The notes beneath the pieces were generated by a model. The model had not been told where the DNA came from. It was given only the letters and a program-made list of their open reading frames with translations, and ran no database searches. A DNA stretch of 64,000 bases from Oxalobacteraceae bacterium (GTDB taxonomy: Bacteria > Pseudomonadota > Gammaproteobacteria > Burkholderiales > Burkholderiaceae_D), in assembly GCA_947448025.1 (NCBI GenBank), contig CANFLV010000013.1, positions 1 to 64,000 of the forward strand. The letters run 5' to 3'. How positions within the stretch are numbered: position 1 is the stretch's first letter; every line of letters starts with the position of its first letter. The translations under genes and the position numbers were made by a program. Shown piece by piece: positions 55,341 through 64,000 of the stretch.

Positions 55341-56941
55341 TCGGCGAGCATCGCCAAGCCCAGCGCTTCCGCCACACGGATGCCGTCGATCGCAGCTGAC
55401 ATGATGCCGCCGGCATAACCGGCGCCTTCGCCGGCCGGATACAGGCCGCGCGTATTCAGGCTTTGCAGATCATCGTCTTTACGCTTGATGCGGATTGGCG
55501 ATGAGGTGCGCGTCTCGACACCGGTCAGCACTGCGTCATGCATAGAGAAACCCTTGATCTGCTTATCGAAGGCCGGCAAGGCTTCACGGATCGCCGTGAT
55601 CGCATAATCAGGCAAGACCGTATTGAGACTGCCCAGATGCACGCCCGGCTTGTACGACGGCTGGACGCTGCCGAATTCGGTCGACGGCCGGTCTGCAATG
55701 AAGTCGCCCACCAGCTGGCCCGGCGCATCATACGTGCCGCCGCCGACTTCATAAGCGCGCGACTCCCATTCACGCTGGAAGGCGATGCCGGCCAGCGGAT
55801 GACCGGGATAATCGGCCGGCGTGATGCCGACCACGATGCCGCTATTGGCATTGCGTTCATTGCGCGAATACTGGCTCATGCCATTGGTGACGACACGGCC
55901 CGGCTCGGACGTCGCCGCGACCACGGTGCCGCCCGGGCACATGCAGAAGCTGTACACGGAACGGCCATTTTGCGCATGATGCACGAGCTTGTAATCGGCC
56001 GCGCCGAGCATGGGGTGACCGGCAAATTTACCGAAGCGGCAGTTATCGATCAGCGACTGCGGATGCTCGATGCGAAAGCCGAGCGAGAATGGCTTGGCTT
56101 CGACATACACGCCGCAGTCATACAGCATCTGGAAGGTATCGCGTGCGCTGTGGCCGATAGCCAGCACGACATGCTTTGCTGCGAGCTCTTCGCCGCCGGC
56201 CAGCACGACACCGCGCATCTGGCCATCTTCGATGTGCAGCTTCTCGACCTTGGTCTCGAAACGGAATTCACCGCCGAGCTGCTCGATCTGGGCGCGCATC
56301 AGCTCGACCATTTTTACGAGGCGGAAGGTACCGATGTGGGGTTTACTGACATACAGGATTTCTTCAGGCGCATCGGCCTTGACGAATTCATGCAGCACCT
56401 TGCGGCCGTAATGCTTGGGGTCCTTGACCTGGCTCCAGAGCTTGCCGTCGGAAAAAGTCCCGGCGCCGCCTTCACCGAACTGCACATTCGACTCCGGATG
56501 CAGCTCGCGTTTGCGCCACAAACCAAACGTATCCTTGGTGCGTTCGCGAACCGATTTGCCGCGCTCGAGGATGATGGGCCGAAAGCCCATTTGCGCCAGG
56601 ATCAGGCCGGCGAAAATGCCGCAGGGGCCGGTGCCGATGACGACCGGACGCTCACTCAATCCGGCCGGTGCGTGCGCGACGAATTTGTAACTGGTGTCGG
56701 GCGTGATCGAGACATGGTTATTGCCTTGCAGGCGCTGCTTGACCGTGGCCTCGTCGCGCAACTCCACATCGATCGTGTAAATGAAAATGATGGCCGACTT
56801 CTTGCGCGCATCATAGGCACGGCGGTAAATCGTATAACCGAGCAGGTCGGCTTCCGGCACGGTCAGGCGCGCAAGGATTGCAGCAGTCAGTTCGGCGTCG
56901 GTGTGGTCGAGCGGGAGTTGTACTTCAGTGAGTCGCAGCAT
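55337..56941 (-). CDS. FAD-dependent dehydrogenase-like flavoprotein (COG2509 type)
   Basis: 534 residues from the ATG at 56941. An N-terminal ferredoxin-like domain (about 1-85) is followed by the FAD-binding loop VVIGTGPCGIFAG, then GEGGAGTFSDGKLWSQ, LAIGHSARDTF, CMCPGGTVVAATSE and the C-terminal FAD contact GLYPAGEGAGYAGGI. Length and order fit the uncharacterised COG2509 family of FAD-dependent dehydrogenases. The reading frame stays open upstream to 57226 only because it runs through the MITE, whose end lies 34 bases before this start; the extension is not family sequence. The MITE therefore occupies the region where the promoter would normally be. Confidence 0.88.
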   Translation of the reverse strand: MLRLTEVQLPLDHTDAELTAAILARLTVPEADLLGYTIYRRAYDARKKSAIIFIYTIDVELRDEATVKQRLQGNNHVSITPDTSYKFVAHAPAGLSERPVVIGTGPCGIFAGLILAQMGFRPIILERGKSVRERTKDTFGLWRKRELHPESNVQFGEGGAGTFSDGKLWSQVKDPKHYGRKVLHEFVKADAPEEILYVSKPHIGTFRLVKMVELMRAQIEQLGGEFRFETKVEKLHIEDGQMRGVVLAGGEELAAKHVVLAIGHSARDTFQMLYDCGVYVEAKPFSLGFRIEHPQSLIDNCRFGKFAGHPMLGAADYKLVHHAQNGRSVYSFCMCPGGTVVAATSEPGRVVTNGMSQYSRNERNANSGIVVGITPADYPGHPLAGIAFQREWESRAYEVGGGTYDAPGQLVGDFIADRPSTEFGSVQPSYKPGVHLGSLNTVLPDYAITAIREALPAFDKQIKGFSMHDAVLTGVETRTSSPIRIKRKDDDLQSLNTRGLYPAGEGAGYAGGIMSAAIDGIRVAEALGLAMLAD

Positions 56942-56974
56942 GCAGGTTTTCCAGCTAAATAGAGCGTCAGAGGC

Positions 56975-57372
56975 TAATGCCGTTAAGTTAAGAAAAATAA
57001 GTTTAATTTGGCCGATTAGATTTAAGAATGCTTCGACCTCACTGCCCGGCACCCGCCCTGCGCGCCACATGCCGGCTGAATTTTTAAGGGATGTGGCGCG
57101 CAGGGCGGATGCCTCTGACAGTCCAGCGTGGCACAGCCAGCGACCCAGCCGGATGGGGTTTTGAATTAGTCGCGCTTCAACGCTGGCCCCAGAGATAGGG
57201 GTATCGGGTGCCGCCAGGCTTAACAAGTCACCAGTCTGGCGGCGCCCGATACCCCTGTCTCGATCTGATGCAGTTAAAAACCTTCACGCAATCTGCTCCC
57301 GGCCTGCCACCATTCTATTCAGGCAGCGCTTCCCAGAGAGGGCCTGCGAAAACCATTAACTTAACGGCATTA
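56975..57372 (-). mobile_element. 398-bp MITE, copy 2, inverted relative to copy 1, 11-bp target duplication
   Basis: It begins TAATGCCGTTAAGTTAA (56975) and ends TTAACTTAACGGCATTA (57372), perfect 17-bp inverted ends. GCGTCAGAGGC is duplicated at 56964-56974 and 57373-57383. The reverse complement aligns along its full length with copy 1 at 10003-10402 with scattered substitutions, roughly 85-90% identity by eye. Both hairpins are kept (57051-57109 and 57197-57256). No transposase gene. It lies between the photolyase 3' end and the flavoprotein start. Confidence 0.9.
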
Positions 57373-57429
57373 GCGTCAGAGGCCGCAGGGACGGGCCTCT
57401 GAAAAGCACTATTTTACTCCAGCCCGACC

Positions 57430-58971
57430 TCAGATTTCTTCGATCCGATCGCGCAGGCGCTGCGCATGTTCGCCGATCGCAGCGCGTTCTTCGGCCGAGA
57501 GACGCTGCAGGTTCTTCATCATCAGCAGCGTGCGCGTATTTTTGCTTAACAGGGCTTCATTACGATCGAGGAAATCCCAGTAGAAGCTCGTCATCGGGCA
57601 GGCCTTCGCCCCCGTCTTGACGGCCGGATCATAGCGGCAACCGCTGCAGTAATTGCTCATGCGTTTGATGTAGGCGCCGCTGGCGACATAGGGTTTGCTG
57701 GTGAAGCGCCCGCCGTTGGCATACAGAGCCATGCCCGCCGTATTTGGCAGCTCGACCCATTCGACCGCATCGACATAGACGGCGAGATACCAGTCGCACA
57801 CCTGCTGCGGTACAAGGCCGGCCAGCAGCGCGAAATTCCCGGTCACCATCAGGCGCTGGATATGGTGTGCATAGCCGTGCTTCAGGGTCTGGCCTATGGT
57901 CTGACTCATGCAGTTCATGTGCGTCTTGCCGGTCCAGTACCAGGCCGGCAGCGGCATGTCGTGTTTGAAGAAATTTGCCTCGCGCATCTGCGGCATGTCG
58001 CGCCAGTAGACGCCGCGAATAAATTCGCGCCAGCCGAGGATTTGCCGGATGAAGCCTTCAACGGCGGGCAATGGCGCGCGCGACTTTTTCCAGGCGTCTT
58101 GCGCGGCCGCGATCACTTCGCGCGGATCGAGCAGCTTCAGGTTCAGGGAACTGGAAATCAGCGCGTGATACAGATAAGGTTCGTCGCTCCACATCGCATC
58201 CTGGTAAGTGCCGAATTCCGGCAAACGCTCATGGATGAATTGTTCCAGCGCCTGCAAGGCATGGTCGCGCGTGACCGGCCAGTCGAATTGTGCGAGCTCG
58301 CCCGGATGATCCGGGAAATGCTGCTGCACCTCAGCCAGCACCTGCGCCGTGATGGCGTCGGGCGCGAAGCGACAGATTTGCGGCAGCGCTGCGGGGCCGG
58401 CCTTGGGAAACGCGCCACGGTTCTCCTTGTCGAAATTCCAGGCGTCCCCCTCCGGCTTGCCATCCTGCATCAGCACGCCGCTGCGTTTGCGCATCAGGCG
58501 ATAAAACGGCTCCATCAGCAACGTTGGCTTATTGCCGGCCCAAGTCGCAAAGTCGCTGCGCGAGATCATGAAATGCGTATCTTCACGAATCGCCAGCGGC
58601 AGCTTCAGCCGCTCGCACAGCGCCAGCAGCGACTGCTCGAGTCGCCATTCACCGGGCTCGCAGACGACCAGTTTCTGCGGCTGGAATTGCGCGATCGCGG
58701 CTTCCCATGCCAGCTCGAGCGTCGCGTGTTCGCCGAGTTTCCAGTAGGTCAGCGGCAGTGCGCGCGCTTCGAGCTCACCGGCGTAATGTCGCATCGCACT
58801 GAGGAAGACGGCGATGCGCGCCTTGTGGCTCCAGACATGTGCGCCTTCGCCGGTGGCTTCGACCATCAGGATGCGGTCTTGTGCGGGATCAAAATCGGCC
58901 AGCGCCGGATTGTCGGCATTGAGCTGGTCGCCCAGGATCAGTACCAGATGGCGCAGCGCTTTGTTCGTCAC
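57430..58971 (-). CDS. FeS-cluster cryptochrome/photolyase (FeS-BCP, (6-4) photolyase type)
   Basis: 513 residues; GTG start. It belongs to the deoxyribodipyrimidine photolyase-related family. Four cysteines, Cys354 (NCMSQT), Cys442 and Cys445 (YCSGCRYDP) and Cys458 (KACPM), have exactly the spacing of the 4Fe-4S ligands of Agrobacterium PhrB (350, 438, 441, 454). PhrB repairs (6-4) photoproducts with FAD and a ribityllumazine antenna, so light-driven DNA repair is expected. A terminator of the spoVR operon lies just upstream, so it has its own promoter. The start has no strong ribosome site. Confidence 0.92.
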   Translation of the reverse strand: MTNKALRHLVLILGDQLNADNPALADFDPAQDRILMVEATGEGAHVWSHKARIAVFLSAMRHYAGELEARALPLTYWKLGEHATLELAWEAAIAQFQPQKLVVCEPGEWRLEQSLLALCERLKLPLAIREDTHFMISRSDFATWAGNKPTLLMEPFYRLMRKRSGVLMQDGKPEGDAWNFDKENRGAFPKAGPAALPQICRFAPDAITAQVLAEVQQHFPDHPGELAQFDWPVTRDHALQALEQFIHERLPEFGTYQDAMWSDEPYLYHALISSSLNLKLLDPREVIAAAQDAWKKSRAPLPAVEGFIRQILGWREFIRGVYWRDMPQMREANFFKHDMPLPAWYWTGKTHMNCMSQTIGQTLKHGYAHHIQRLMVTGNFALLAGLVPQQVCDWYLAVYVDAVEWVELPNTAGMALYANGGRFTSKPYVASGAYIKRMSNYCSGCRYDPAVKTGAKACPMTSFYWDFLDRNEALLSKNTRTLLMMKNLQRLSAEERAAIGEHAQRLRDRIEEI

Positions 58972-59043
58972 GGGTTAGCTTTCGATTTTTATGTGAGCCT
59001 GATTTTACCGTGTGCGCGAGAAGGTTGCTCCGGACGTGCCAGA

Positions 59044-59075
59044 CAAAAAAAGGCCACGCCGTCAAAAGCGTGGCC
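59044..59075 (-). terminator. Rho-independent terminator of the prkA-yeaH-spoVR unit
   Basis: On the minus strand GGCCACGC (59075-59068) pairs with GCGTGGCC (59059-59052) and a run of T (59051-59045) follows, 21 bases after the spoVR stop. Confidence 0.92.
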
Positions 59076-59095
59076 CATCCATCCCTGCTGAAAAT

Positions 59096-60634
59096 TTAAA
59101 ACTTGTAGCGCTGCTCCGCCTTCACTTCCATCGACCCCAGCACACGACCATCCGGATCGACCGTCTGCAACACGACATCGAAACTCCACAGCCGCGCCAC
59201 ATGCCGCAAGACTTCCTCGGCTTGCTGGTTCAAAGGCCGCCGCTGGAACTGGCTATGCCGCAGCGTCAGCGCACGATTGCCGCGCGTGTCGACCGACCAG
59301 ACCTGGATGTTCGGCTCGCGGTTCCCCATGTTGTACTGGTCGGCCAGCTTCTGGCGCACATAACGGTAACCATTTTCATCATGGATAGCCGATATACTGA
59401 GCTTTTCATCCTTATCGTCATCCAGCACGGTAAAGAAATGAAAATCGCGTATCAGTTTAGGCGACAGGTATTGGGCAATAAAGCTTTCGTCCTTGAAATT
59501 GCGCATCGCGAAGTCGAGCGAGGTACGCCAGTCCGTGCCGGCGATATTCGGAAACCACTGCCGGTCTTCTTCGGTCGGCTCTTCGCAGATGCGCCGGATA
59601 TCGCGCATCATCGCAAAGCCGAGCGCATACGGATTGATGCCGCTGTAATGCGGACTCTCGACCGAAGGCTGATAGACGACGTTCGTATGGCTTTGCAAAA
59701 ATTCCATCATGAAGCCGTTACCGACGATGCCCTCGTCGTACAGCTGATTGAGGATCGTGTAATGCCAGTAAGTCGCCCAGCCTTCATTCATGACCTGGGT
59801 CTGCCGCTGCGGATAAAAATACTGTGAAATCTTGCGCACGATGCGCACGATCTCGCGCTGCCACGGTTCCAGCAGCGGCGCATATTTTTCAATGAAGTAC
59901 AGCAGGTTCTCTTGTGGCTCTTCCGGAAAACGACGCGGTGCGTCGCCGGCCGATTCCGATTCGCGCCGCGGTACGGTGCGCCAGAGATCATTGACTTGCG
60001 ACTGCAGGTAATCCTCGCGCTCCTTTTGCCGCTCACGCTCCTTCAGCAGCGACAGCTTGGCCGGACGCTTGTAACGATCCACGCCATAACCCTGCAGGGC
60101 ATGACAGGAATCGAGGAGCAATTCGACCGCTTCGACGCCATGCCGCTCTTCGCATTCGGCGATGTAATTCTTCGCAAAGACCATGTAATCGATGATGGCC
60201 TGCGCATCGGTCCAGGTGCGGAACAGGTAATTCCCCTTGAAGAAGGAGTTATGCCCGTACGCCGCATGCGCAATCACCAGCGCCTGCATGGTCAGGCTGT
60301 TCTCTTCCATCAGGTAGGCGATGCAGGGATTGGAATTGATGACGATCTCGTAAGCCAGACCCATCTGGCCGCGCTTGTAACTCTTTTCTGTCGACAGGAA
60401 ATGTTTGCCGAAGGACCAGTGGTTATACGAGACCGGCATGCCCACTGAGGCATACGCATCCATCATCTGTTCGGCGGTAATGATTTCGAGCTGGTTCGGA
60501 TAGGTATCGAGGCCAAAGCCCTTTGCCACGCGGCGGATTTCGCGGTGCACCTGCTCGATCAATTCAAAGGTCCATTCCGACTGCTCAGGCAGCTTGAATG
60601 GTGTGTCCGGGAGCTCGCCAATGGGAACGATCAT
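59096..60634 (-). CDS. SpoVR family protein
   Basis: 512 residues, full length for SpoVR/YcgB. Conserved blocks include the N-terminal WTFELIEQVHREIRRVAKGFGLDTYPNQ, the NSNPCIAYLMEENS and AHAAYGHNSFFKGN region, and NEGWATYWHYTIL. Molecular function is unknown; the gene is linked across bacteria with PrkA and YeaH/YhbH and with stationary-phase or sporulation responses. Its ATG overlaps the yeaH stop as ATGA, so it is translationally coupled as the third gene of the operon. Confidence 0.95.
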   Translation of the reverse strand: MIVPIGELPDTPFKLPEQSEWTFELIEQVHREIRRVAKGFGLDTYPNQLEIITAEQMMDAYASVGMPVSYNHWSFGKHFLSTEKSYKRGQMGLAYEIVINSNPCIAYLMEENSLTMQALVIAHAAYGHNSFFKGNYLFRTWTDAQAIIDYMVFAKNYIAECEERHGVEAVELLLDSCHALQGYGVDRYKRPAKLSLLKERERQKEREDYLQSQVNDLWRTVPRRESESAGDAPRRFPEEPQENLLYFIEKYAPLLEPWQREIVRIVRKISQYFYPQRQTQVMNEGWATYWHYTILNQLYDEGIVGNGFMMEFLQSHTNVVYQPSVESPHYSGINPYALGFAMMRDIRRICEEPTEEDRQWFPNIAGTDWRTSLDFAMRNFKDESFIAQYLSPKLIRDFHFFTVLDDDKDEKLSISAIHDENGYRYVRQKLADQYNMGNREPNIQVWSVDTRGNRALTLRHSQFQRRPLNQQAEEVLRHVARLWSFDVVLQTVDPDGRVLGSMEVKAEQRYKF

Positions 60635-61902
60635 GATTGCACCTGCTGCTTTTTGAACAATTCACGGAACACCGGGTAGATGTCGGCGGGCGACTCGATT
60701 TTCTGCATCGCAAAATGCCGGCACTGCGCTTGCACCTGCTTGTATTCCTCCCAGAGATTTTGCGGCTGACCTTCGGTGACTTCGATGTAGGCGTAATACT
60801 GCACGGCCGGCATGATGGTATTGAGCAGCAAATCACGACAGACCACAGAATCGTTGTCCCAGTTATCGCCGTCCGACGCTTGCGCGACATAGACATTCCA
60901 GTCACTGCTGGCATAGCGTTCTTCCATCACTTTCGACAGCAGGTTCAGTGCCGACGAGACGACGGTGCCGCCCGATTCGCGTGAATTGAAAAAGTCGTTT
61001 TCATTGACCTCAGCCGCCTGAGTATGGTGACGGATGAAGACCACATCGATTTTTTCATAGGCGCGCGTGAGGAACAGGTAAAGCAAAATAAAGAAGCGCT
61101 TCGACATGTCCTTCTTCGCCTGGTCCATCGAACCCGACACGTCGAGCAGGCAAAACATCACCGCCTGGCTGGTCGGCTTTGGCACTCTGATGCGATTGCT
61201 GTAACGCAGATCAAACGGATCGATGAAGGGAATCGCCAGCAGGCGCACGCGCAGATGATGGATTTCCTTTTCCAGCGCGAGAATGCGCACGTCATCGTCA
61301 TGCGCCACGAGTTTTAATTCAGCCAGTTCGGCCTCGGCCATTTTCAGACGCCGCCGTGATGTGCCGCCCACAGCAATACGACGCCCGAGCGCACCGCGTA
61401 GTGAACGCAGCACATGAATGTTCGAGGTCGTGCCGGACATGTTGTAGCCGGCGCGCTGGTGCTTGAAATCCGTCGTCGACGCGAGCTGGGTCTTGACCAT
61501 GTTCGGCAGCTCGAGATCTTCGAAGAAGTAATTCATGAACTCGTCACGACTCAGCTCGAACATGAAATCATCTTCCGAGGTCTGCTCGCTGTTTCCCGCC
61601 TTACCCTTGCCGGCGCCGCCACCACCTTTCGGCCGCGCGACACGATCGCCTTTTTGATAACGTTCATTGCCGGGATTGACGGTTTCCCAGATACCGCCAC
61701 GGGCATGGCCGAAACCCGGTTCACCGATGTCCTTGACCGGAATCGAGACCTTTTCACCATTTTCGATATCGGTAATCGAGCGGCCTTTGACGGCACGCTC
61801 GACCGCTTGTTTTACCTGCCCTTTGTAGCGCCGCAAAAAACGGTCGCGATTGATAGCGGACTTGTTCTTGCCCTGCACGCGCCGGTCAATCAAGTAAGCC
61901 AT
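60631..61902 (-). CDS. YeaH/YhbH family (UPF0229) protein with VWA-like domain
   Basis: 423 residues from the ATG at 61902 directly behind AGGAGG. A basic N-terminus is followed by a Gly/Lys-rich linker (about 85-105) and a C-terminal von Willebrand A-like domain with the metal-site motif DVSGSM at Asp254. It is known as the middle member of the PrkA-YeaH-SpoVR set, and PrkA/YeaG and YeaH act together in E. coli in nitrogen-starvation and stationary-phase survival. The gap to prkA is 88 bases. Confidence 0.95.
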   Translation of the reverse strand: MAYLIDRRVQGKNKSAINRDRFLRRYKGQVKQAVERAVKGRSITDIENGEKVSIPVKDIGEPGFGHARGGIWETVNPGNERYQKGDRVARPKGGGGAGKGKAGNSEQTSEDDFMFELSRDEFMNYFFEDLELPNMVKTQLASTTDFKHQRAGYNMSGTTSNIHVLRSLRGALGRRIAVGGTSRRRLKMAEAELAELKLVAHDDDVRILALEKEIHHLRVRLLAIPFIDPFDLRYSNRIRVPKPTSQAVMFCLLDVSGSMDQAKKDMSKRFFILLYLFLTRAYEKIDVVFIRHHTQAAEVNENDFFNSRESGGTVVSSALNLLSKVMEERYASSDWNVYVAQASDGDNWDNDSVVCRDLLLNTIMPAVQYYAYIEVTEGQPQNLWEEYKQVQAQCRHFAMQKIESPADIYPVFRELFKKQQVQS

Positions 61903-61990
61903 ATTGCCTCCTGCAAGAGATGTCGCGCAGCGGTGGCGTGGCATGGTCTGCACCATGCCACGACCCGCCGATCGTAATTATCCAAGCTGC

Positions 61991-63913
61991 CTACGACGAC
62001 TTGCGCACGCGTAGATACCATTCGCACAGCAGCCTGACCTGCTTGGCTGTGTAGCCTTTGGCCACCATACGGGCGACGAACTCCTGATGCTTGTTCGAGT
62101 CGTCGGCGCTGGCCTTGGCGTTGAAGGAAATGACGGGCAACAGTTCTTCGGTATTCGAGAACATCTTCTTCTCGATCACCGTGCGCAGTTTTTCATAGCT
62201 GGTCCAGGCTGGATTAACGCCAGCGTTCTGAGCCCGCGCACGCAGGACAAAATTGACAATCTCGTTACGGAAATCCTTGGGATTCGAAATGCCCGCAGGC
62301 TTCTCGATTTTTTCCAGTTCATTGTTCAAGGCGTCACGGTCGAAACTCTCGCCAGTATCGGGATCGCGGAACTCCTGATCCTGAATCCAGAAGTCGGCGA
62401 AGGTCACGTAACGGTCGAAGATGTTCTGGCCGTACTCCGAATAGCTCTCGAGGTAGGCGGTCTGGATCTCCTTGCCGATGAAGGCCACATAGCGTTGCGC
62501 CAGGTATTCCTTGATGAATGAAAAATACTTTTGCTCGAGTTCGGGCGCAAATTGTTCGCGCTCGATTTGCTGTTCCAGCACGTACAACAGGTGCACCGGA
62601 TTGGCCGCGACTTCGGAGGTATCGAAATTGAAAACCTTCGACAGGATCTTGAAGGCGAAGCGCGTCGACAGCCCGTTCATGCCTTCATCGACACCGGCGT
62701 AATCGGTATATTCCTGACGCGATTTCGCCTTCGGATCGGTGTCCTTGAGATTGTCACCGTCATAGACCAGCATCTTGCTGTACAAGCTCGAATTTTCGGG
62801 TTCCTTCAAGCGCGACAAGACCGCAAATTGCGCCATCATTTTCAGCGTGCCGGGCGCGCAAGGTGCTTGCGTCAATGAAGAGGTACGCACGAGCTTTTCG
62901 TAGATCTTGATCTCATCGGATACGCGCAGGCAATACGGCACCTTGACGATGTAGATACGATCCAGGAAAGCTTCATTGTTGCGATTGTTCTTGAAGGCCT
63001 TCCATTCCGATTCATTCGAGTGCGCCAGCACGACGCCATCAAACGGAATCGCACCGAAACCTTCCGTACCCTTGTAATTGCCCTCCTGCGTGGCAGTCAG
63101 CAATGGATGCAGCACCTTGATGGGCGCCTTGAACATTTCGACGAATTCCATCAAGCCCTGATTAGCCAGGCACAGGCCGCCGGAGTAGCTGTAGGCATCC
63201 GGATCATCCTGCGAAAAATCTTCGAGCTTGCGGATGTCGACCTTACCCACGAGCGAGGAAATATCCTGATTGTTTTCGTCGCCTGGTTCAGTCTTGGAAA
63301 TCGCTACCTGCTTGAGCACGGAGGGATAACGCCGGACCACGCGGAACTGGTTGATGTCTCCATTGAATTCATGCAGGCGCTTGACGGCCCATGGGCTTGG
63401 AATCGTGCGCAGGTAACGGCGCGGGATGCCATAGTCTTCTTCGAGGATCTGGCCATCTTCTTCGGCATTGAACAGGCCGAGCGGCGATTCATTGACGGGT
63501 GAACCCTTGATGCAATAGAAGGGCACTTTCTCCATCAAGGACTTCAGCTTTTCGGCAACGGAGGACTTACCGCCGCCAACCGGGCCAAGAAGATAAAGAA
63601 TTTGTTTGCGTTCTTCGAGACCTTGTGCAGCGTGGCGGAAATACGACACCACCTGCTCGATGACCTCTTCGGTTCCGTAAAACTCACGGAAGGCGGGATA
63701 GATTTTGATGACTTTATTGGCAAAGATGCGAGAGAGACGGGAATCATGACGCGTATCGACCAGCTCGGGCGCGCCTATCGCTTCGAGCATACGCTCGGCA
63801 GCGGAGGCATAAGCGAGGCGATCGCGTTTGCACAGTTCCAGATATTCCTGGAGTGAGTATTCTTCTTCCCGGGTCCGCTCGTACCGTGCAGCGTAGTTGT
63901 CAAAGATTTTCAT
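61991..63913 (-). CDS. prkA: PrkA family serine protein kinase / AAA+ ATPase
   Basis: 640 residues, the usual length. An N-terminal AAA-type domain has P-loop LLGPVGGGKSS (108-118) and the VLAHSNESEW sensor region; the C-terminal PrkA kinase-like domain follows. AAAGGA six bases before the ATG supports the start. It is the first gene of the operon with yeaH and spoVR. The promoter would lie at or beyond 63914-64000, where no convincing hexamers were found. Confidence 0.95.
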   Translation of the reverse strand: MKIFDNYAARYERTREEEYSLQEYLELCKRDRLAYASAAERMLEAIGAPELVDTRHDSRLSRIFANKVIKIYPAFREFYGTEEVIEQVVSYFRHAAQGLEERKQILYLLGPVGGGKSSVAEKLKSLMEKVPFYCIKGSPVNESPLGLFNAEEDGQILEEDYGIPRRYLRTIPSPWAVKRLHEFNGDINQFRVVRRYPSVLKQVAISKTEPGDENNQDISSLVGKVDIRKLEDFSQDDPDAYSYSGGLCLANQGLMEFVEMFKAPIKVLHPLLTATQEGNYKGTEGFGAIPFDGVVLAHSNESEWKAFKNNRNNEAFLDRIYIVKVPYCLRVSDEIKIYEKLVRTSSLTQAPCAPGTLKMMAQFAVLSRLKEPENSSLYSKMLVYDGDNLKDTDPKAKSRQEYTDYAGVDEGMNGLSTRFAFKILSKVFNFDTSEVAANPVHLLYVLEQQIEREQFAPELEQKYFSFIKEYLAQRYVAFIGKEIQTAYLESYSEYGQNIFDRYVTFADFWIQDQEFRDPDTGESFDRDALNNELEKIEKPAGISNPKDFRNEIVNFVLRARAQNAGVNPAWTSYEKLRTVIEKKMFSNTEELLPVISFNAKASADDSNKHQEFVARMVAKGYTAKQVRLLCEWYLRVRKSS

Positions 63914-64000
63914 GGAAGGTCCTTTGAAAAAAAACTACCGGTCGTTGGGGGAGTCTGATTTAGTTGTTGCTGATCTGCTCCACTTTTTCACCTGCGTTTT

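Noticed and set aside
1-64000. CRISPR arrays, tRNA, rRNA or riboswitches
   Set aside because: No regularly spaced repeats, cloverleaf-like genes or recognised riboswitch cores were seen on reading the intergenic regions; this was not checked with covariance models.

Overview
The window looks like a roughly 60% GC chromosome segment from a betaproteobacterium of the Burkholderiales, most likely Oxalobacteraceae-like. The clues are a class I PHA synthase, a glucokinase-RpiR fusion, a fused isobutyryl-CoA mutase (IcmF), a phcBSRQ-type quorum-sensing operon, a Gts-type glucose ABC transporter and the prkA-yeaH-spoVR trio. No rRNA, tRNA, CRISPR array or complete insertion sequence was seen. The taxonomic call is inferred from gene content.

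Positions 1-2400 hold a partial DTW-domain gene and a PHA synthase. Positions 2400-39200 are an almost continuous alpha-glucan (starch/maltodextrin) utilisation region. It contains a lipoprotein alpha-amylase, a cytoplasmic alpha-glucosidase and a glucokinase on the minus strand; a divergent exported pullulanase; a glucokinase-like/RpiR regulator fusion; two divergent SLC45-type sugar symporters; an exported GH97 alpha-glucosidase; a minus-strand operon of glucose ABC transporter genes followed by cyclomaltodextrinase, GH133-like and six-hairpin glycosidases; an antiporter plus exported alpha-amylase; and a TonB receptor with a flavin-dependent halogenase and a lipoprotein. The inferred flow is glucan uptake or surface cleavage, periplasmic debranching and hydrolysis, import of maltose by the symporters and glucose by the ABC system, then phosphorylation. 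Four 15-bp sites of the form TGTA(G/A)-N5-CTAC(A/T) lie upstream of these units and have HexR-like geometry. The resident RpiR protein carries a glucokinase domain that has lost its catalytic Asp, so it is a good candidate sugar-sensing regulator of the region.

Insertions into this region are a 400-bp MITE with an 11-bp target duplication, a BLUF-folE pair, and a low-GC Fic gene flanked by imperfect repeats.

Positions 39600-45450 carry a small exported protein, a PACE efflux protein, gshA, a second TonB receptor with a DUF2946-like partner, and a GNAT. Positions 45500-50430 are a phcBSRQ-like quorum-sensing operon; the histidine kinase has its phospho-acceptor at His230. Positions 50700-55340 hold icmF behind a perfect 16-bp palindrome, and a split chromate transporter. 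Positions 55337-64000 hold an FAD-dependent dehydrogenase, a second inverted copy of the MITE, an FeS-cluster photolyase, and spoVR, yeaH and prkA.
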